This document shows positions 24,927-33,700 of a stretch of 64,000 bases of DNA, piece by piece. The translations under genes and the position numbers were made by a program. How positions within the stretch are numbered: the first letter of the stretch is position 1; each line of letters opens with the position of its first letter. This stretch comes from UBA8337 sp965221415 (GTDB lineage: Bacteria; Pseudomonadota; Alphaproteobacteria; RS24). Where the stretch lies: positions 558,001 to 622,000 of the forward strand of contig OZ244887.1 of NCBI GenBank assembly GCA_965221415.1, given 5' to 3'. The notes under the pieces were generated by a model. It did not search any database. It was not told where the DNA came from and saw only the letters and a program-made list of their open reading frames with translations.

Positions 24927-24957
24927 AAAGCCCCGTCAGGAATGGCGGGGCTTTTTT
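24927..24957. terminator. bidirectional intrinsic terminator between thiolase and rlmB
   Basis: AAAGCCCCG (24927-24935), 10-base loop, CGGGGCTTT, then a run of T on the plus strand and a run of A-complement (T) on the minus strand. The 9-bp perfect stem serves the convergent transcripts. The last codons of rlmB lie inside the right arm and loop. Confidence 0.9.
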
Positions 24958-25724
24958 GTTAGCGCGTAAAGTGCGACGGCGGTGGCGGTGGCGACATTGA
25001 GCGTGGCGAAGGCTTCGCCCGTGGCGTTTTCGGCGACGGGTAAGCGCGCGAGCATATCGCATGTTTCGCGGGTGAGGCGGCGCAAGCCATCGCCTTCTGC
25101 GCCCATCACCACGGCAAGGGGACGGTCTTTGGATACTTCGTCAATCAGCTTTTCGCCGCACTCGTCTAGCCCGACACTCATATAGCCGGCCTTGTGCAGG
25201 GTTTCGAGCGCGCGGGTTAGATTGGTCACATCGATAAGCGGGACGACTTCAAGCGCACCGACAGCTGTTTTGGCTAGGCTACCAGAAGGGGGCGGACTAT
25301 TGCGCCGCGTCACGATAACGCCGCCTGCGCCGAACACCGCGGCGGCGCGCAAAATCGCGCCTACATTGCGGGGGTCAGAGACTTGGTCGAGCAAAATGAG
25401 CAATTTGCCACTTGCAGCGATGTCTTCGAGTGATGTCGCGGGTAATGGTTCGGTGTCTAGCACCACGCCCTGATGGACGGCATCGGGCGGCAGCATGGCG
25501 GCGAGTTCGCTGCTTGTTTTCACTTGCGGTGAGAGGTTGCGCGCGCGGCATAAATCGGCGAGTTCATGGGCGGCATTTTGTGTCGCAAATAGCTGATTTA
25601 GGCGGCGTTTCGGGTTTTCCAACGCGCCCCGCACCGCATGTGTGCCATAAAGTAACGTTACGGCGTTGATGTCGGGTGACTTTTTTCTTTTATTTCTTGC
25701 ATGGTTGGGCTTGCGCTTAGACAT
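24936..25724 (-). CDS. rlmB: 23S rRNA (guanosine-2'-O-)-methyltransferase RlmB-like (SpoU family)
   Basis: A 262-residue SPOUT/TrmH methyltransferase with a basic N-terminal tail and a SpoU substrate-binding domain starting LYGTHAVRGALENP. The knotted catalytic domain has LLDQVSDPRNVGAILRAA, VVMGAEGDGLRRL and LNVATATAVALY, the three SpoU motifs. It is expected to methylate G2251 of 23S rRNA, though a tRNA or other rRNA target is possible in this family. ATG at 25724 is chosen for its AAGGAA site; the frame is open to 25796. The C-terminal residues KKPRHS are encoded by the terminator hairpin. Confidence 0.9.
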   Translation of the reverse strand: MSKRKPNHARNKRKKSPDINAVTLLYGTHAVRGALENPKRRLNQLFATQNAAHELADLCRARNLSPQVKTSSELAAMLPPDAVHQGVVLDTEPLPATSLEDIAASGKLLILLDQVSDPRNVGAILRAAAVFGAGGVIVTRRNSPPPSGSLAKTAVGALEVVPLIDVTNLTRALETLHKAGYMSVGLDECGEKLIDEVSKDRPLAVVMGAEGDGLRRLTRETCDMLARLPVAENATGEAFATLNVATATAVALYALTKKPRHS

Positions 25725-25883
25725 AGTATTCCTTATAAGGCTGATGACATTGAAGTGCAAATGGCTCGTCGTAGGGGGTGTTTCTTGAGGAAACATGTTT
25801 TACGAACGGCCTTTTGTGCATTTAATTTGTTGTAAAATCAAGCGTTTACGTTTGTGATGCGTGGGGTTTTACCTCTTGAGGGC

Positions 25884-25968
25884 GGAGGGATGCCCGAGTG
25901 GCTAAAGGGGACGGGCTGTAAACCCGTTGGCTATGCCTACGTTGGTTCGAATCCAACTCCCTCCACCA
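25884..25968 (+). tRNA. tRNA-Tyr (anticodon GTA)
   Basis: An 85-base class II tRNA: acceptor GGAGGGA/TCCCTCC, anticodon stem ACGGG/CCCGT with loop CTGTAAA (GTA), a long variable arm, T-loop GTTCGAATC, and encoded CCA. A weak TTGTAA-17-TGTGAT promoter lies at 25829-25857. It leads the tRNA-tuf-secE-nusG transcript. Confidence 0.97.
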
Positions 25969-26028
25969 TTTGTGTTTCTGCGATGGGTAAGCAGAAAGAT
26001 GCGTTGTGGAGCAACCCGGATGGGTGAG

Positions 26029-26102
26029 GCGGGTGTAGCTCAATGGTAGAGCCGCAGCCTTCCAAGCTGAAGATGAGGGTTCGATTCCCTTCACCCGCTC
26101 CA
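26029..26102 (+). tRNA. tRNA-Gly (anticodon TCC)
   Basis: A 74-base tRNA with acceptor GCGGGTG/CACCCGC, anticodon loop CTTCCAA (TCC), T-arm GAGGGTTCGATTCCCTT and encoded CCA. It lies 60 bases after tRNA-Tyr and 68 bases before tuf, as in other tRNA-tufB operons. Confidence 0.97.
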
Positions 26103-26170
26103 GTCCAGAAGGGTTGGAATAGAGAATTTAAGGTTAACAGGGGCAACCCTATTGATACGAGGAACAGAGC

Positions 26171-27361
26171 ATGTCGAAAGAGAAGTTTGAACGTACGAAG
26201 CCGCATTGTAACATCGGAACGATTGGTCACGTTGACCATGGTAAGACGACGTTGACGGCTGCGATTACGAAGGTTTTAGCTGAGGGTGGCGGGGCTGAGT
26301 TTTCTGATTACGCCGATATTGATAAAGCCCCTGAGGAGAAGGAACGCGGGATTACGATTTCGACGGCTCATGTTGAATATGAGACGGAAGGTCGCCACTA
26401 CGCCCATGTTGATTGCCCGGGTCACGCTGATTATGTGAAGAACATGATTACGGGTGCGGCACAAATGGATGGTGGTATTCTGGTTGTGAACGCTGCCGAT
26501 GGTCCAATGCCTCAGACACGTGAGCATATTCTGCTTGCGCGTCAGGTGGGTGTGCCAGCCTTGGTTGTTTTCTTGAATAAGGTTGACCAAGTCGATGATG
26601 ATGAGCTGCTTGAGCTTGTTGAGATAGAGGTGCGCGAGCTGCTTTCTTCTTATGAGTTCCCCGGTGATGATATCCCGATAGTGAAAGGCTCTGCCTTGGC
26701 AGCCCTTGAGGGTCGTGACGAGGCGATTGGTAAAGAAGCTATCTTGTCTCTGATGAAAGAGGTTGATGCTTACATACCCCAACCTGACCGTCCGAAAGAC
26801 CAAGCGTTTTTGATGCCGATTGAGGATGTATTCTCGATATCGGGTCGTGGGACGGTTGTGACGGGTCGCGTTGAGCGTGGTGTTGTTAATGTTGGTGACG
26901 ATATTGAGATTGTTGGCATTAAGGATACGGAGACGACGACGTGTACGGGTGTTGAGATGTTCCGTAAGCTTTTGGACAGTGGTGAAGCAGGCGACAATGT
27001 TGGTGTTTTGCTGCGTGGTACGAAGCGTGAGGATGTTGAGCGTGGTCAGGTGCTTTGTGCGCCGGGTTCGATTACGCCGCACACGAAGTTTAAAGCTGAG
27101 GCTTATATTTTGACGAAAGAAGAGGGGGGTCGTCATACGCCTTTCTTTACGAATTATCGTCCGCAGTTTTATTTCCGCACGACGGATGTGACGGGTGTTG
27201 TGAGCCTTCCATCTGGTACGGAGATGGTTATGCCGGGTGATAGTGTTGAGATGGAAGTTGAACTGATTGTGCCTGTTGCGATGGAAGAGAAGCTTCGCTT
27301 TGCTATCCGCGAGGGTGGTCGCACGGTCGGGGCGGGCGTTGTCGCAGCGATTATTGAATAA
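26171..27361 (+). CDS. tuf: elongation factor Tu, copy 1
   Basis: A 396-residue translational GTPase that brings aminoacyl-tRNA to the ribosome. G1 GHVDHGKTT, G3 DCPGHADY and G4 NKVD are intact, and the three EF-Tu domains are full length. The product appears identical to that of the second copy at 42363; the DNA differs only at scattered, mostly third-position sites. A moderately weak AGGAAC precedes ATG. The gene lies between tRNA-Gly and tRNA-Trp. Confidence 0.98.
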   Translation: MSKEKFERTKPHCNIGTIGHVDHGKTTLTAAITKVLAEGGGAEFSDYADIDKAPEEKERGITISTAHVEYETEGRHYAHVDCPGHADYVKNMITGAAQMDGGILVVNAADGPMPQTREHILLARQVGVPALVVFLNKVDQVDDDELLELVEIEVRELLSSYEFPGDDIPIVKGSALAALEGRDEAIGKEAILSLMKEVDAYIPQPDRPKDQAFLMPIEDVFSISGRGTVVTGRVERGVVNVGDDIEIVGIKDTETTTCTGVEMFRKLLDSGEAGDNVGVLLRGTKREDVERGQVLCAPGSITPHTKFKAEAYILTKEEGGRHTPFFTNYRPQFYFRTTDVTGVVSLPSGTEMVMPGDSVEMEVELIVPVAMEEKLRFAIREGGRTVGAGVVAAIIE

Positions 27362-27369
27362 CCCATCGG

Positions 27370-27445
27370 AGGAGTGTAGCTCAATTGGCAGAGCACCGGT
27401 CTCCAAAACCGGGGGTTGGGGGTTCGATTCCCTCCACTCCTGCCA
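27370..27445 (+). tRNA. tRNA-Trp (anticodon CCA)
   Basis: A 76-base tRNA with acceptor AGGAGTG/CACTCCT, anticodon stem CCGGT/ACCGG around CTCCAAA (CCA), T-arm GGGGGTTCGATTCCCTC and encoded CCA. It lies 8 bases after tuf and 45 before secE. Confidence 0.97.
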
Positions 27446-27490
27446 GTATTGCCCCACTTCCGAGGGGACAGTTAGAAGGAAAAGCGGTTC

Positions 27491-27691
27491 ATGGCGAAAA
27501 TGACTAACCCGCTGAAGTTTGTGCAAGAAGTGCGCGCCGAAACCTCGAAAGTGACGTGGCCGACCCGTAATGAGGTCGCCGTCACGACGGTGATGGTGTT
27601 CATTCTGGTGTTTCTTGCGTCGATTTTCTTCTTTTTGGCTGACCAGGTTTTGAGTTGGGTAGTGTCTTTGCTTTTAGGGGTGGCGAATTAA
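27491..27691 (+). CDS. secE: preprotein translocase subunit SecE
   Basis: A 66-residue single-span form. The amphipathic N-terminal helix with FVQEVRAETSKVTWPTRNEV is the conserved SecE signature and is followed by one membrane segment (about 32-60). It clamps SecY in the SecYEG channel. The short form is normal outside the Enterobacteria. AAGGAAAAG precedes ATG; nusG starts directly after the stop codon. Confidence 0.97.
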   Translation: MAKMTNPLKFVQEVRAETSKVTWPTRNEVAVTTVMVFILVFLASIFFFLADQVLSWVVSLLLGVAN

Positions 27692-28222
27692 ATGGCAGCA
27701 CGTTGGTACATTGTGAACGCTTACTCGAATTTCGAGCATAAAGTAGCTGAGAGTATTCGCGAGCAAGCGATACAAGCAGGGCTTGATACGGCTTTCGAAG
27801 AGATTCTTGTGCCGACCGAAGAAGTTGTCGAGATGCGCCGTGGTCGTCGGGTGAATAGCGAGCGCAAATTTTTCCCCGGTTATTTGCTGGTGAAAATGGA
27901 GATGACCGATGATGCCTATCACTTGGTTAAGAACACACCGAAAGTGACTGGCTTCCTTGGGTCGCAAAATCGGCCTGCGCCGATTACGCAATCGGAGGTT
28001 GACCGCATTGTTAATCAGGTTCAAGACGGAGCCGATAGGCCGAAGCCGTCTGTTGTATTTGAAGTGGGCGAGGAAGTTCGCGTGAGCGAAGGCCCGTTTG
28101 CTTCTTTTAGTGGTCTCGTTGAAGAGGTCGATGAAGAAAAGGCGCGGCTCAAAGTGGCGGTGTCTATTTTCGGTCGGGCAACGCCGGTCGAGTTGGAGTA
28201 TGGGCAAGTCGAAAAGGGCTAG
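27692..28222 (+). CDS. nusG: transcription termination/antitermination factor NusG
   Basis: A 176-residue RNA-polymerase-binding factor. The NGN domain opens with WYIVNAYSNFEHKV and includes FFPGYLLVKM; the C-terminal KOW domain contains EEVRVSEGPFASFSG. It couples polymerase to the ribosome and to Rho. AGGGG before the ATG lies within secE, so the two are coupled. Confidence 0.98.
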   Translation: MAARWYIVNAYSNFEHKVAESIREQAIQAGLDTAFEEILVPTEEVVEMRRGRRVNSERKFFPGYLLVKMEMTDDAYHLVKNTPKVTGFLGSQNRPAPITQSEVDRIVNQVQDGADRPKPSVVFEVGEEVRVSEGPFASFSGLVEEVDEEKARLKVAVSIFGRATPVELEYGQVEKG

Positions 28223-28241
28223 CCCATGAGTTGAATTAGGT

Positions 28242-28298
28242 GTGGTAGGCAGAGCAACCTGCCGTCCCACGCCCCATAATCTCAATGGCCGCAAGGCC
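28242..28298 (+). promoter_or_regulatory. structured leader of rplK-rplA (two hairpins)
   Basis: Hairpin 1 (28242-28270) pairs GTGG with CCAC and GGCAG with CTGCC across a small internal loop. Hairpin 2 (28287-28298) is GGCC-GCAA-GGCC, a GNRA tetraloop stem 20 bases before the rplK start codon. In E. coli L1 represses rplK-rplA by binding this leader position; that these hairpins are the L1 site is inferred from location. Confidence 0.45.
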
Positions 28299-28317
28299 GA
28301 AACGAAGGATGTGAGAG

Positions 28318-28746
28318 ATGGAAAAAAAGATATCAGGATACCTGAAGATGCAGGTACCGGCAGGGGGCGCAAGCCCGTCACCGCCGATTGGTCCAGCTTT
28401 GGGTCAGCGCGGGTTGAACATTATGGATTTTTGCAAGGCTTTCAATGCGATGACGCAGGAGATGGAAGCCAATATGCCAATCCCGACGATTGTTACGATT
28501 TACGAAGATAATTCGTTCACATTTGTTATCAAAACGCCGCCTGCGTCGTTTTATCTGCGCAAGGCCGCGAAGCTTGATAAGGGCGGCAGCACACCGGGGC
28601 GTGAGGTTGCGGGTTCGGTGACGATGGCGCAGTGCCGCGAGATTGCCGAACAGAAGATTGTCGATTTGAACACCACCGATTTGGACGAGGCGCAAAAGAT
28701 GATTGCCGGTTCAGCACGGTCTATGGGCTTGGAGGTGCGTGACTAA
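28318..28746 (+). CDS. rplK: 50S ribosomal protein L11
   Basis: 142 residues, full length. The N-terminal domain has GYLKMQVPAGGASPSPPIGP and ALGQRGLNIMDFCKAFN; the C-terminal domain binds the GTPase-centre 23S rRNA. It forms the base of the stalk with L10. The stop codon and the rplA start overlap as TAATG. Confidence 0.98.
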   Translation: MEKKISGYLKMQVPAGGASPSPPIGPALGQRGLNIMDFCKAFNAMTQEMEANMPIPTIVTIYEDNSFTFVIKTPPASFYLRKAAKLDKGGSTPGREVAGSVTMAQCREIAEQKIVDLNTTDLDEAQKMIAGSARSMGLEVRD

Positions 28747-29447
28747 TGGCAGCTGGAAAACGTATTATTGCGGCACGTGAAGCCGTTGAGAAGAACAAGC
28801 TATATGCGCTTGATGACGCTGTGAAACTGGTCAAAGCCAATGCGACGGCCAAGTTTGATGAAACCGTCGAGATTGCGATTAACTTAGGTGTTGACCCACG
28901 CCATGCTGACCAAATGGTGCGCGGCGTGATTGAATTGCCGAATGGCACGGGTCGTAGTCAGCGTGTTGCGGTTTTTGCGCGGGATGAAAAGGCCGAAGAA
29001 GCAAAAGCGGCGGGGGCTGATATTGTTGGCGCCGAAGACCTGATGGAAACTGTCCAAGGCGGTAAGATTGAGTTTGACCGTTGCATTGCGACGCCAGATA
29101 TGATGCCGCTTGTTGGTCGTTTGGGTAAAGTGCTGGGGCCGCGCAATCTTATGCCGAACCCGAAAGTCGGCACGGTGACAGCAGATGTTGGCGAAGCGGT
29201 GCGTGCGGCGAAAGGCGGCGCGGTTGAATTCCGTGTGGAAAAAGAAGGTATTCTTCAAGTCGGGGTTGGTAAAGCGAGCTTCTCGGAAGAGCAGTTGGCG
29301 GGCAATATTCGCGCTTTGGTTGGCGCGGTGCAAAAAGCGCGTCCCTCGGGCGTGAAGGGCGCTTATATGAAGCGTCTGGCGGTCAGCTCTACGATGGGGC
29401 CGGGCGTGAAGTTAGATATGGCGGGTCTCGCAGAGGAGGCCTCGTAA
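28746..29447 (+). CDS. rplA: 50S ribosomal protein L1
   Basis: 233 residues, normal length. MPLVGRLGKVLGPRNLMPNPK and the G-rich PKVGTVTADV region are the L1 signature. It binds helix 76 of 23S rRNA and assists release of deacylated tRNA; in many bacteria it represses its own operon. Translationally coupled to rplK by TAATG. Confidence 0.98.
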   Translation: MAAGKRIIAAREAVEKNKLYALDDAVKLVKANATAKFDETVEIAINLGVDPRHADQMVRGVIELPNGTGRSQRVAVFARDEKAEEAKAAGADIVGAEDLMETVQGGKIEFDRCIATPDMMPLVGRLGKVLGPRNLMPNPKVGTVTADVGEAVRAAKGGAVEFRVEKEGILQVGVGKASFSEEQLAGNIRALVGAVQKARPSGVKGAYMKRLAVSSTMGPGVKLDMAGLAEEAS

Positions 29448-29723
29448 TTTCGTGAACCCTCCCCCTTTTTGGGGGTGGGGTCGCGGATGTCTGGGGTTTT
29501 CCCCCAGCTTGTCCGAGATTACAGGTGCATTCTTTAAGGGGTGCTTAATTGCCTGTATGAGACGGGAACACAGTTTTTGAGAGCGCATATCGCGTTCGAT
29601 TGGCTGGGCCCGGGACAGACAGAGCGTTATCGGTTTAGGCCGATAGCAAATTTGAACCGGTGCTTAGCCCGTTCGGGTAACGCACTACGAAGCATATCGA
29701 AAGATATGCGAAGGAGAGAGACA
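29448..29723 (+). promoter_or_regulatory. L10 leader region with attenuator-like hairpins
   Basis: This 276-base region has no gene. It starts with two GC-rich hairpins: CCCCC-TTTTT-GGGGG extended by CCC/GGG (29456-29481), and CTGGGG/CCCCAG (29491-29507). A branched structure follows: outer GCGTTA (29624) with TAACGC (29678), an inner TATCGG/CCGATA stem with AGCAAA after it, and CCCG/CGGG. A GCATATC-GAAA-GATATGC hairpin (29692-29709) lies just before AAGGAG. This layout fits the L10(L12)4 autoregulatory site known upstream of rplJ. The arm GCATATC also occurs at 29585-29591. Confidence 0.65.
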
Positions 29724-30242
29724 GTGGATAGAGCCAGTAAAGAAGAGCTGGTATCGCACTATAGCGGCATTTTTGATGATGCTGGTGTGATTGTTGTAAC
29801 CCACTATTTGGGGCTTTCCGTTCCGCAACTCGATGATTTGCGGAATCAAATGGCGGATGTCGGTGGTACGGTCAAGGTGACCAAAAACCGTCTCGTCAAG
29901 CTCGCTCTCGCAGGCACTGACAGAGAAGCTGCCAGCGAATATTTTTCTGGGCCGACCGCCATCGCCTTTTCAGACGATCCGGTTGCGGCTCCGAAAATCG
30001 CTGCCAAATTCGCCAAGCAGAACGATAGTCTCGTTATTCTTGGTGGTCTCATGGGTGATAAAATCCTTGATGCCGACAGTGTTAAAACTCTGGCGTCGCT
30101 GCCGTCTTTGGACGAGCTGCGCGGCAAACTTGTTGGACTTGTTAATGCGCCTGCCACGAAAGTGGCTGGTGTTCTGCAAGCCCCTGCAGGTCAACTTGCT
30201 CGCGTTATTGGCGCTAAAGCTGCACAGGGTGAAACCGCGTGA
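29724..30242 (+). CDS. rplJ: 50S ribosomal protein L10
   Basis: 172 residues from GTG, which follows AAGGAGAG and gives the usual DRASKEELV N-terminus; the frame is open further upstream into the leader. The globular part contains VVTHYLGLSVPQLDDLR and VTKNRLVKLAL; the C-terminal helix (LASLPSLDELRGKL onward) carries the L7/L12 dimers. It represses its operon by binding the leader in complex with L12. Confidence 0.97.
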   Translation: MDRASKEELVSHYSGIFDDAGVIVVTHYLGLSVPQLDDLRNQMADVGGTVKVTKNRLVKLALAGTDREAASEYFSGPTAIAFSDDPVAAPKIAAKFAKQNDSLVILGGLMGDKILDADSVKTLASLPSLDELRGKLVGLVNAPATKVAGVLQAPAGQLARVIGAKAAQGETA

Positions 30243-30280
30243 GTGCGGTTCGTCCCGAATTAACTGAATGGAGAAAATAA

Positions 30281-30658
30281 ATGGCCGATATTACAAAAAT
30301 TGCTGAAGACCTTTCGAGCTTGTCCGTTATGGAAGCGGCTGAGCTTGCAACGCTTCTGGAAGAAAAATGGGGCGTTTCTGCCGCAGCACCTGTTGCTGTG
30401 GCTGCCGCGCCGGCTGCTGGCGGTGACGCTGGTGGTGCAGAGGAAAAAACCAGCTTTACCGTTGTTTTGACCGCTGCTGGCGACCAGAAAATTAATGTCA
30501 TTAAAGAAGTGCGTGGCATTACTGGCCTTGGTTTGAAGGAAGCCAAGGAAATGGTTGAAGGTGCGCCAAGTGACATTAAAGAAGATGTCCCAACGGCGGA
30601 AGCAGATGAGCTTAAAGAGAAGCTCGAAGCTGTTGGCGCGACTGTCGAACTGAAGTAG
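30281..30658 (+). CDS. rplL: 50S ribosomal protein L7/L12
   Basis: 125 residues. The N-terminal dimerisation domain is followed by an Ala-rich hinge (about 36-52) and the C-terminal factor-binding domain with GLGLKEAKEMVEGAP. It recruits EF-Tu and EF-G to the ribosome. GGAGAAAATAA precedes ATG. Confidence 0.98.
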   Translation: MADITKIAEDLSSLSVMEAAELATLLEEKWGVSAAAPVAVAAAPAAGGDAGGAEEKTSFTVVLTAAGDQKINVIKEVRGITGLGLKEAKEMVEGAPSDIKEDVPTAEADELKEKLEAVGATVELK

Positions 30659-30673
30659 TCGCGTATCGATTAA

Positions 30674-30774
30674 GGGTGGCTGAGGGCATGTTTCTTGGCC
30701 ACCCGAATTGCCTTTATGGCACGTGTTCCTAAGCCGCGGGTAGGGAGCATGTTTACGGGGAAACTCGAACCCGC
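30674..30774 (+). promoter_or_regulatory. rplL-rpoB intergenic hairpins
   Basis: The 141-base gap between rplL and rpoB holds GGGTGGC/GCCACCC (30674-30704, 17-base loop) and GCGGGT/ACCCGC (30736-30774). No U-run follows either. In E. coli this gap contains a partial attenuator and an RNase III site that set the L12:RpoB ratio; the same role is inferred. Confidence 0.45.
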
Positions 30775-30799
30775 AGTGAGATTTTAGAGGGGTAGCTTC

Positions 30800-33700
30800 A
30801 TGTCGCAAGCTTACGCAGGCCGTAAACGTATCCGTCGCTCTTTTGGGCGCATTCCACAAGTGGTGGAAATGCCGAACCTAATCGAAGTCCAGAAATATTC
30901 TTATGACCAGTTCTTGCAAGTGCAAGAGCCGAATGGCGGGCGCATTGAGGATGGCCTCCAAGCTGTTTTTAAGTCTGTATTTCCAATCCCTGATTTTTCG
31001 GGCGCGTCGATGCTGGAGTTTGTTTCCTATGATTTCGAAAAGCCTAAATATGATGTTGAAGAGTGCCAACAGCGCGGCATGACATTTGCCGCACCGCTTA
31101 AGGTGACGCTCCGTCTTGTGGTTTTTGATATTGATGAAGAAACCGGTGCGAAGTCGGTTAAAGACATAAAAGAGCAGGAAGTTTATATGGGCGACCTGCC
31201 TTTCATGACGGATAATGGTACGTTTGTGGTCAATGGCACAGAGCGCGTGATTGTCTCGCAAATGCACCGTAGTCCGGGCGTATTCTTTGACCATGATAAA
31301 GGTAAAACGCATGTGTCGGGTAAGCTTCTGTTTGCGGCGCGGGTTATTCCGTATCGTGGCTCATGGCTCGATTTTGAGTTTGATGCGAAAGATATTCTGC
31401 ATGTGCGGATTGACCGTCGGCGTAAATTGCCAGCCACAGTTCTGCTGCATGCGCTGGATTATGCGTCGGACGAAATCCTCGACATGTTCTATGGCAGCGT
31501 TTCTTATGTGCGCAAAGGGGATGACTGGATAACAGATTATGTTGCCGAGCAACGCCGTGGGTCGAAACCAATTTTCGACCTCGTCGATGCGAAAACAGGC
31601 AAAGTTGTGGTTGAGGCAGGTCAGAAAATATCGCCGCGTAAAGCGCGTTTACTGGCTGATGATGGGCTTAAGCAATTGCGCGTGACCAGTGAAGAGCTGA
31701 TTGGTCGCTTTTTGGCAGGTGAGCTTGTAAGCCTTGAGACGGGTGAGATTTTTGCCGAAGCGGGTCAAGAAATCACCGAAGAGCTGCTCGCCGAATTGAT
31801 GGAGCTTGGCTATAAGGACATCAATGTGCTGGATATTGACCCAGTCAATAAAGGCCCGTTCATCCGCAACACATTATTTGCGGATAAATCGAGCGATAAA
31901 TTATCGGCACTGGAAGAGATTTATCGCGTCATGCGCCCCGGTGAGCCGCCAACGCCAGAAACCGCACAAGCCTTGTTTGATGGGCTGTTCTTTGACAGTG
32001 AGCGTTATGATTTATCGGCTGTGGGTCGGGTGAAAATGAATATTCGGCTTAATCAGGAATGTCCTGATGATATCCGTGTGCTGCGCCGCGAAGATATTGT
32101 TGGCGTGGTGAAAACACTGGTCGACTTGCGCGATGGTCGGGGCGACATTGATGATATTGATAATCTTGGCAACCGACGTGTTCGCTCGGTTGGTGAGCTG
32201 ATGGAAAATCAATATCGGATTGGTTTGCTGCGCATGGAGCGCGCCATTAAAGAGCGCATGAGTTCGATTGATATTGATACGGTGATGCCGCAAGACCTTA
32301 TCAACGCCAAGCCAGTATCGGCATCTGTGCGCGAGTTCTTCGGGTCATCGCAATTATCGCAATTTATGGACCAAACCAATCCGCTATCTGAGATTACGCA
32401 TAAGCGTCGTTTGTCGGCGCTTGGGCCGGGGGGTCTGACGCGTGAACGCGCAGGCTTTGAAGTGCGCGATGTGCATCCAACGCATTATGGCCGCATTTGC
32501 CCGATTGAAACGCCAGAAGGGCCCAATATCGGTCTGATTAATTCGCTGGCGACATTTGCGCGTGTTAATAAATACGGCTTTATCGAAAGCCCGTATCGCC
32601 GTGTTGAAAACGGCAAAGTCACGGGCGAGGTGATTTATTTATCCGCTATGGAAGAAGCGCGTTTTCGGGTCGCACAGGCGAGCATTGCCATTGATGGTAA
32701 AGGCAAGCTGACGGATGATTTGATTAACTGTCGCGTATCGGGTGACTTTGAACTGGTGCCGCCTGATATGGTTGACCTGCTTGATGTCTCGCCGAAACAG
32801 ATTGTCTCGGTTGCGGCGGCGCTTATTCCGTTTCTTGAAAACGATGATGCGAACCGTGCTTTGATGGGCTCGAACATGCAACGCCAAGCCGTGCCGCTGC
32901 TGCAAGCAGATGCGCCGCTGGTTGGCACAGGCATGGAAGAAGTGGTGGCGCGTGACAGTGGCGCGGCTATTTCCGCGCGCCGTGCGGGGGTCGTCGACCA
33001 AGTCGATGCGACACGCATTGTTATTCGGGCGACGGAAGAAACCGATGCCTCGAAATCGGGCGTGGATATTTACAATTTGCGGAAATTCCAACGGTCTAAT
33101 CAGTCGACATGTATTAACCAACGCCCGCTTGTGCGCGTTGGTGACCGCGTCGAATTGGGTGATGTTGTCGCCGATGGCCCGTCGACCGAATTGGGTGAAT
33201 TGGCCTTGGGACGTAACGTGCGCGTCGCCTTTATGCCTTGGAATGGCTATAATTTTGAGGATTCCATCCTGATTTCTGAGCGCATTGTGCGCGATGACGT
33301 GTTTACCTCGATTCACATTGAAGAGTTTGAGGTGATGGCGCGTGATACGAAATTGGGGCCAGAAGAAATTACCCGCGATATTCCAAATGTTGGCGAGGAG
33401 GCGCTTGGTAGCCTCGATGAAGCGGGGATTGTGTATATCGGGTCGGAAGTTGACCCGGGCGATATTCTGGTCGGCAAGATTACGCCAAAAGGCGAAAGCC
33501 CGATGACTCCAGAAGAAAAATTGCTGCGGGCTATCTTTGGTGAAAAAGCCTCTGACGTGCGCGATACATCGTTGAAATTGCCGCCCGGCACATCTGGCAC
33601 GGTTGTTGAGGTGCGGGTGTTTAACCGCCATGGCATCGACAAGGATGAGCGTGCGTTGGCGATTGAGCGCGAGGAAATCGAATCTCTGGCCAAAGACCGT

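Noticed and set aside
25725..25796. Upstream ATG for rlmB at 25796
   Set aside because: AAGGAA lies right before the ATG at 25724, and the added residues are not typical of the family.
25725..25883. Possible small gene between rlmB and tRNA-Tyr
   Set aside because: No convincing start with ribosome site; the stretch reads as promoter and 5' leader DNA.
26276..27526. Long open frame on the minus strand opposite tuf
   Set aside because: It mirrors the tuf codons, has no ribosome site, and an equivalent appears opposite the second tuf; a composition shadow.
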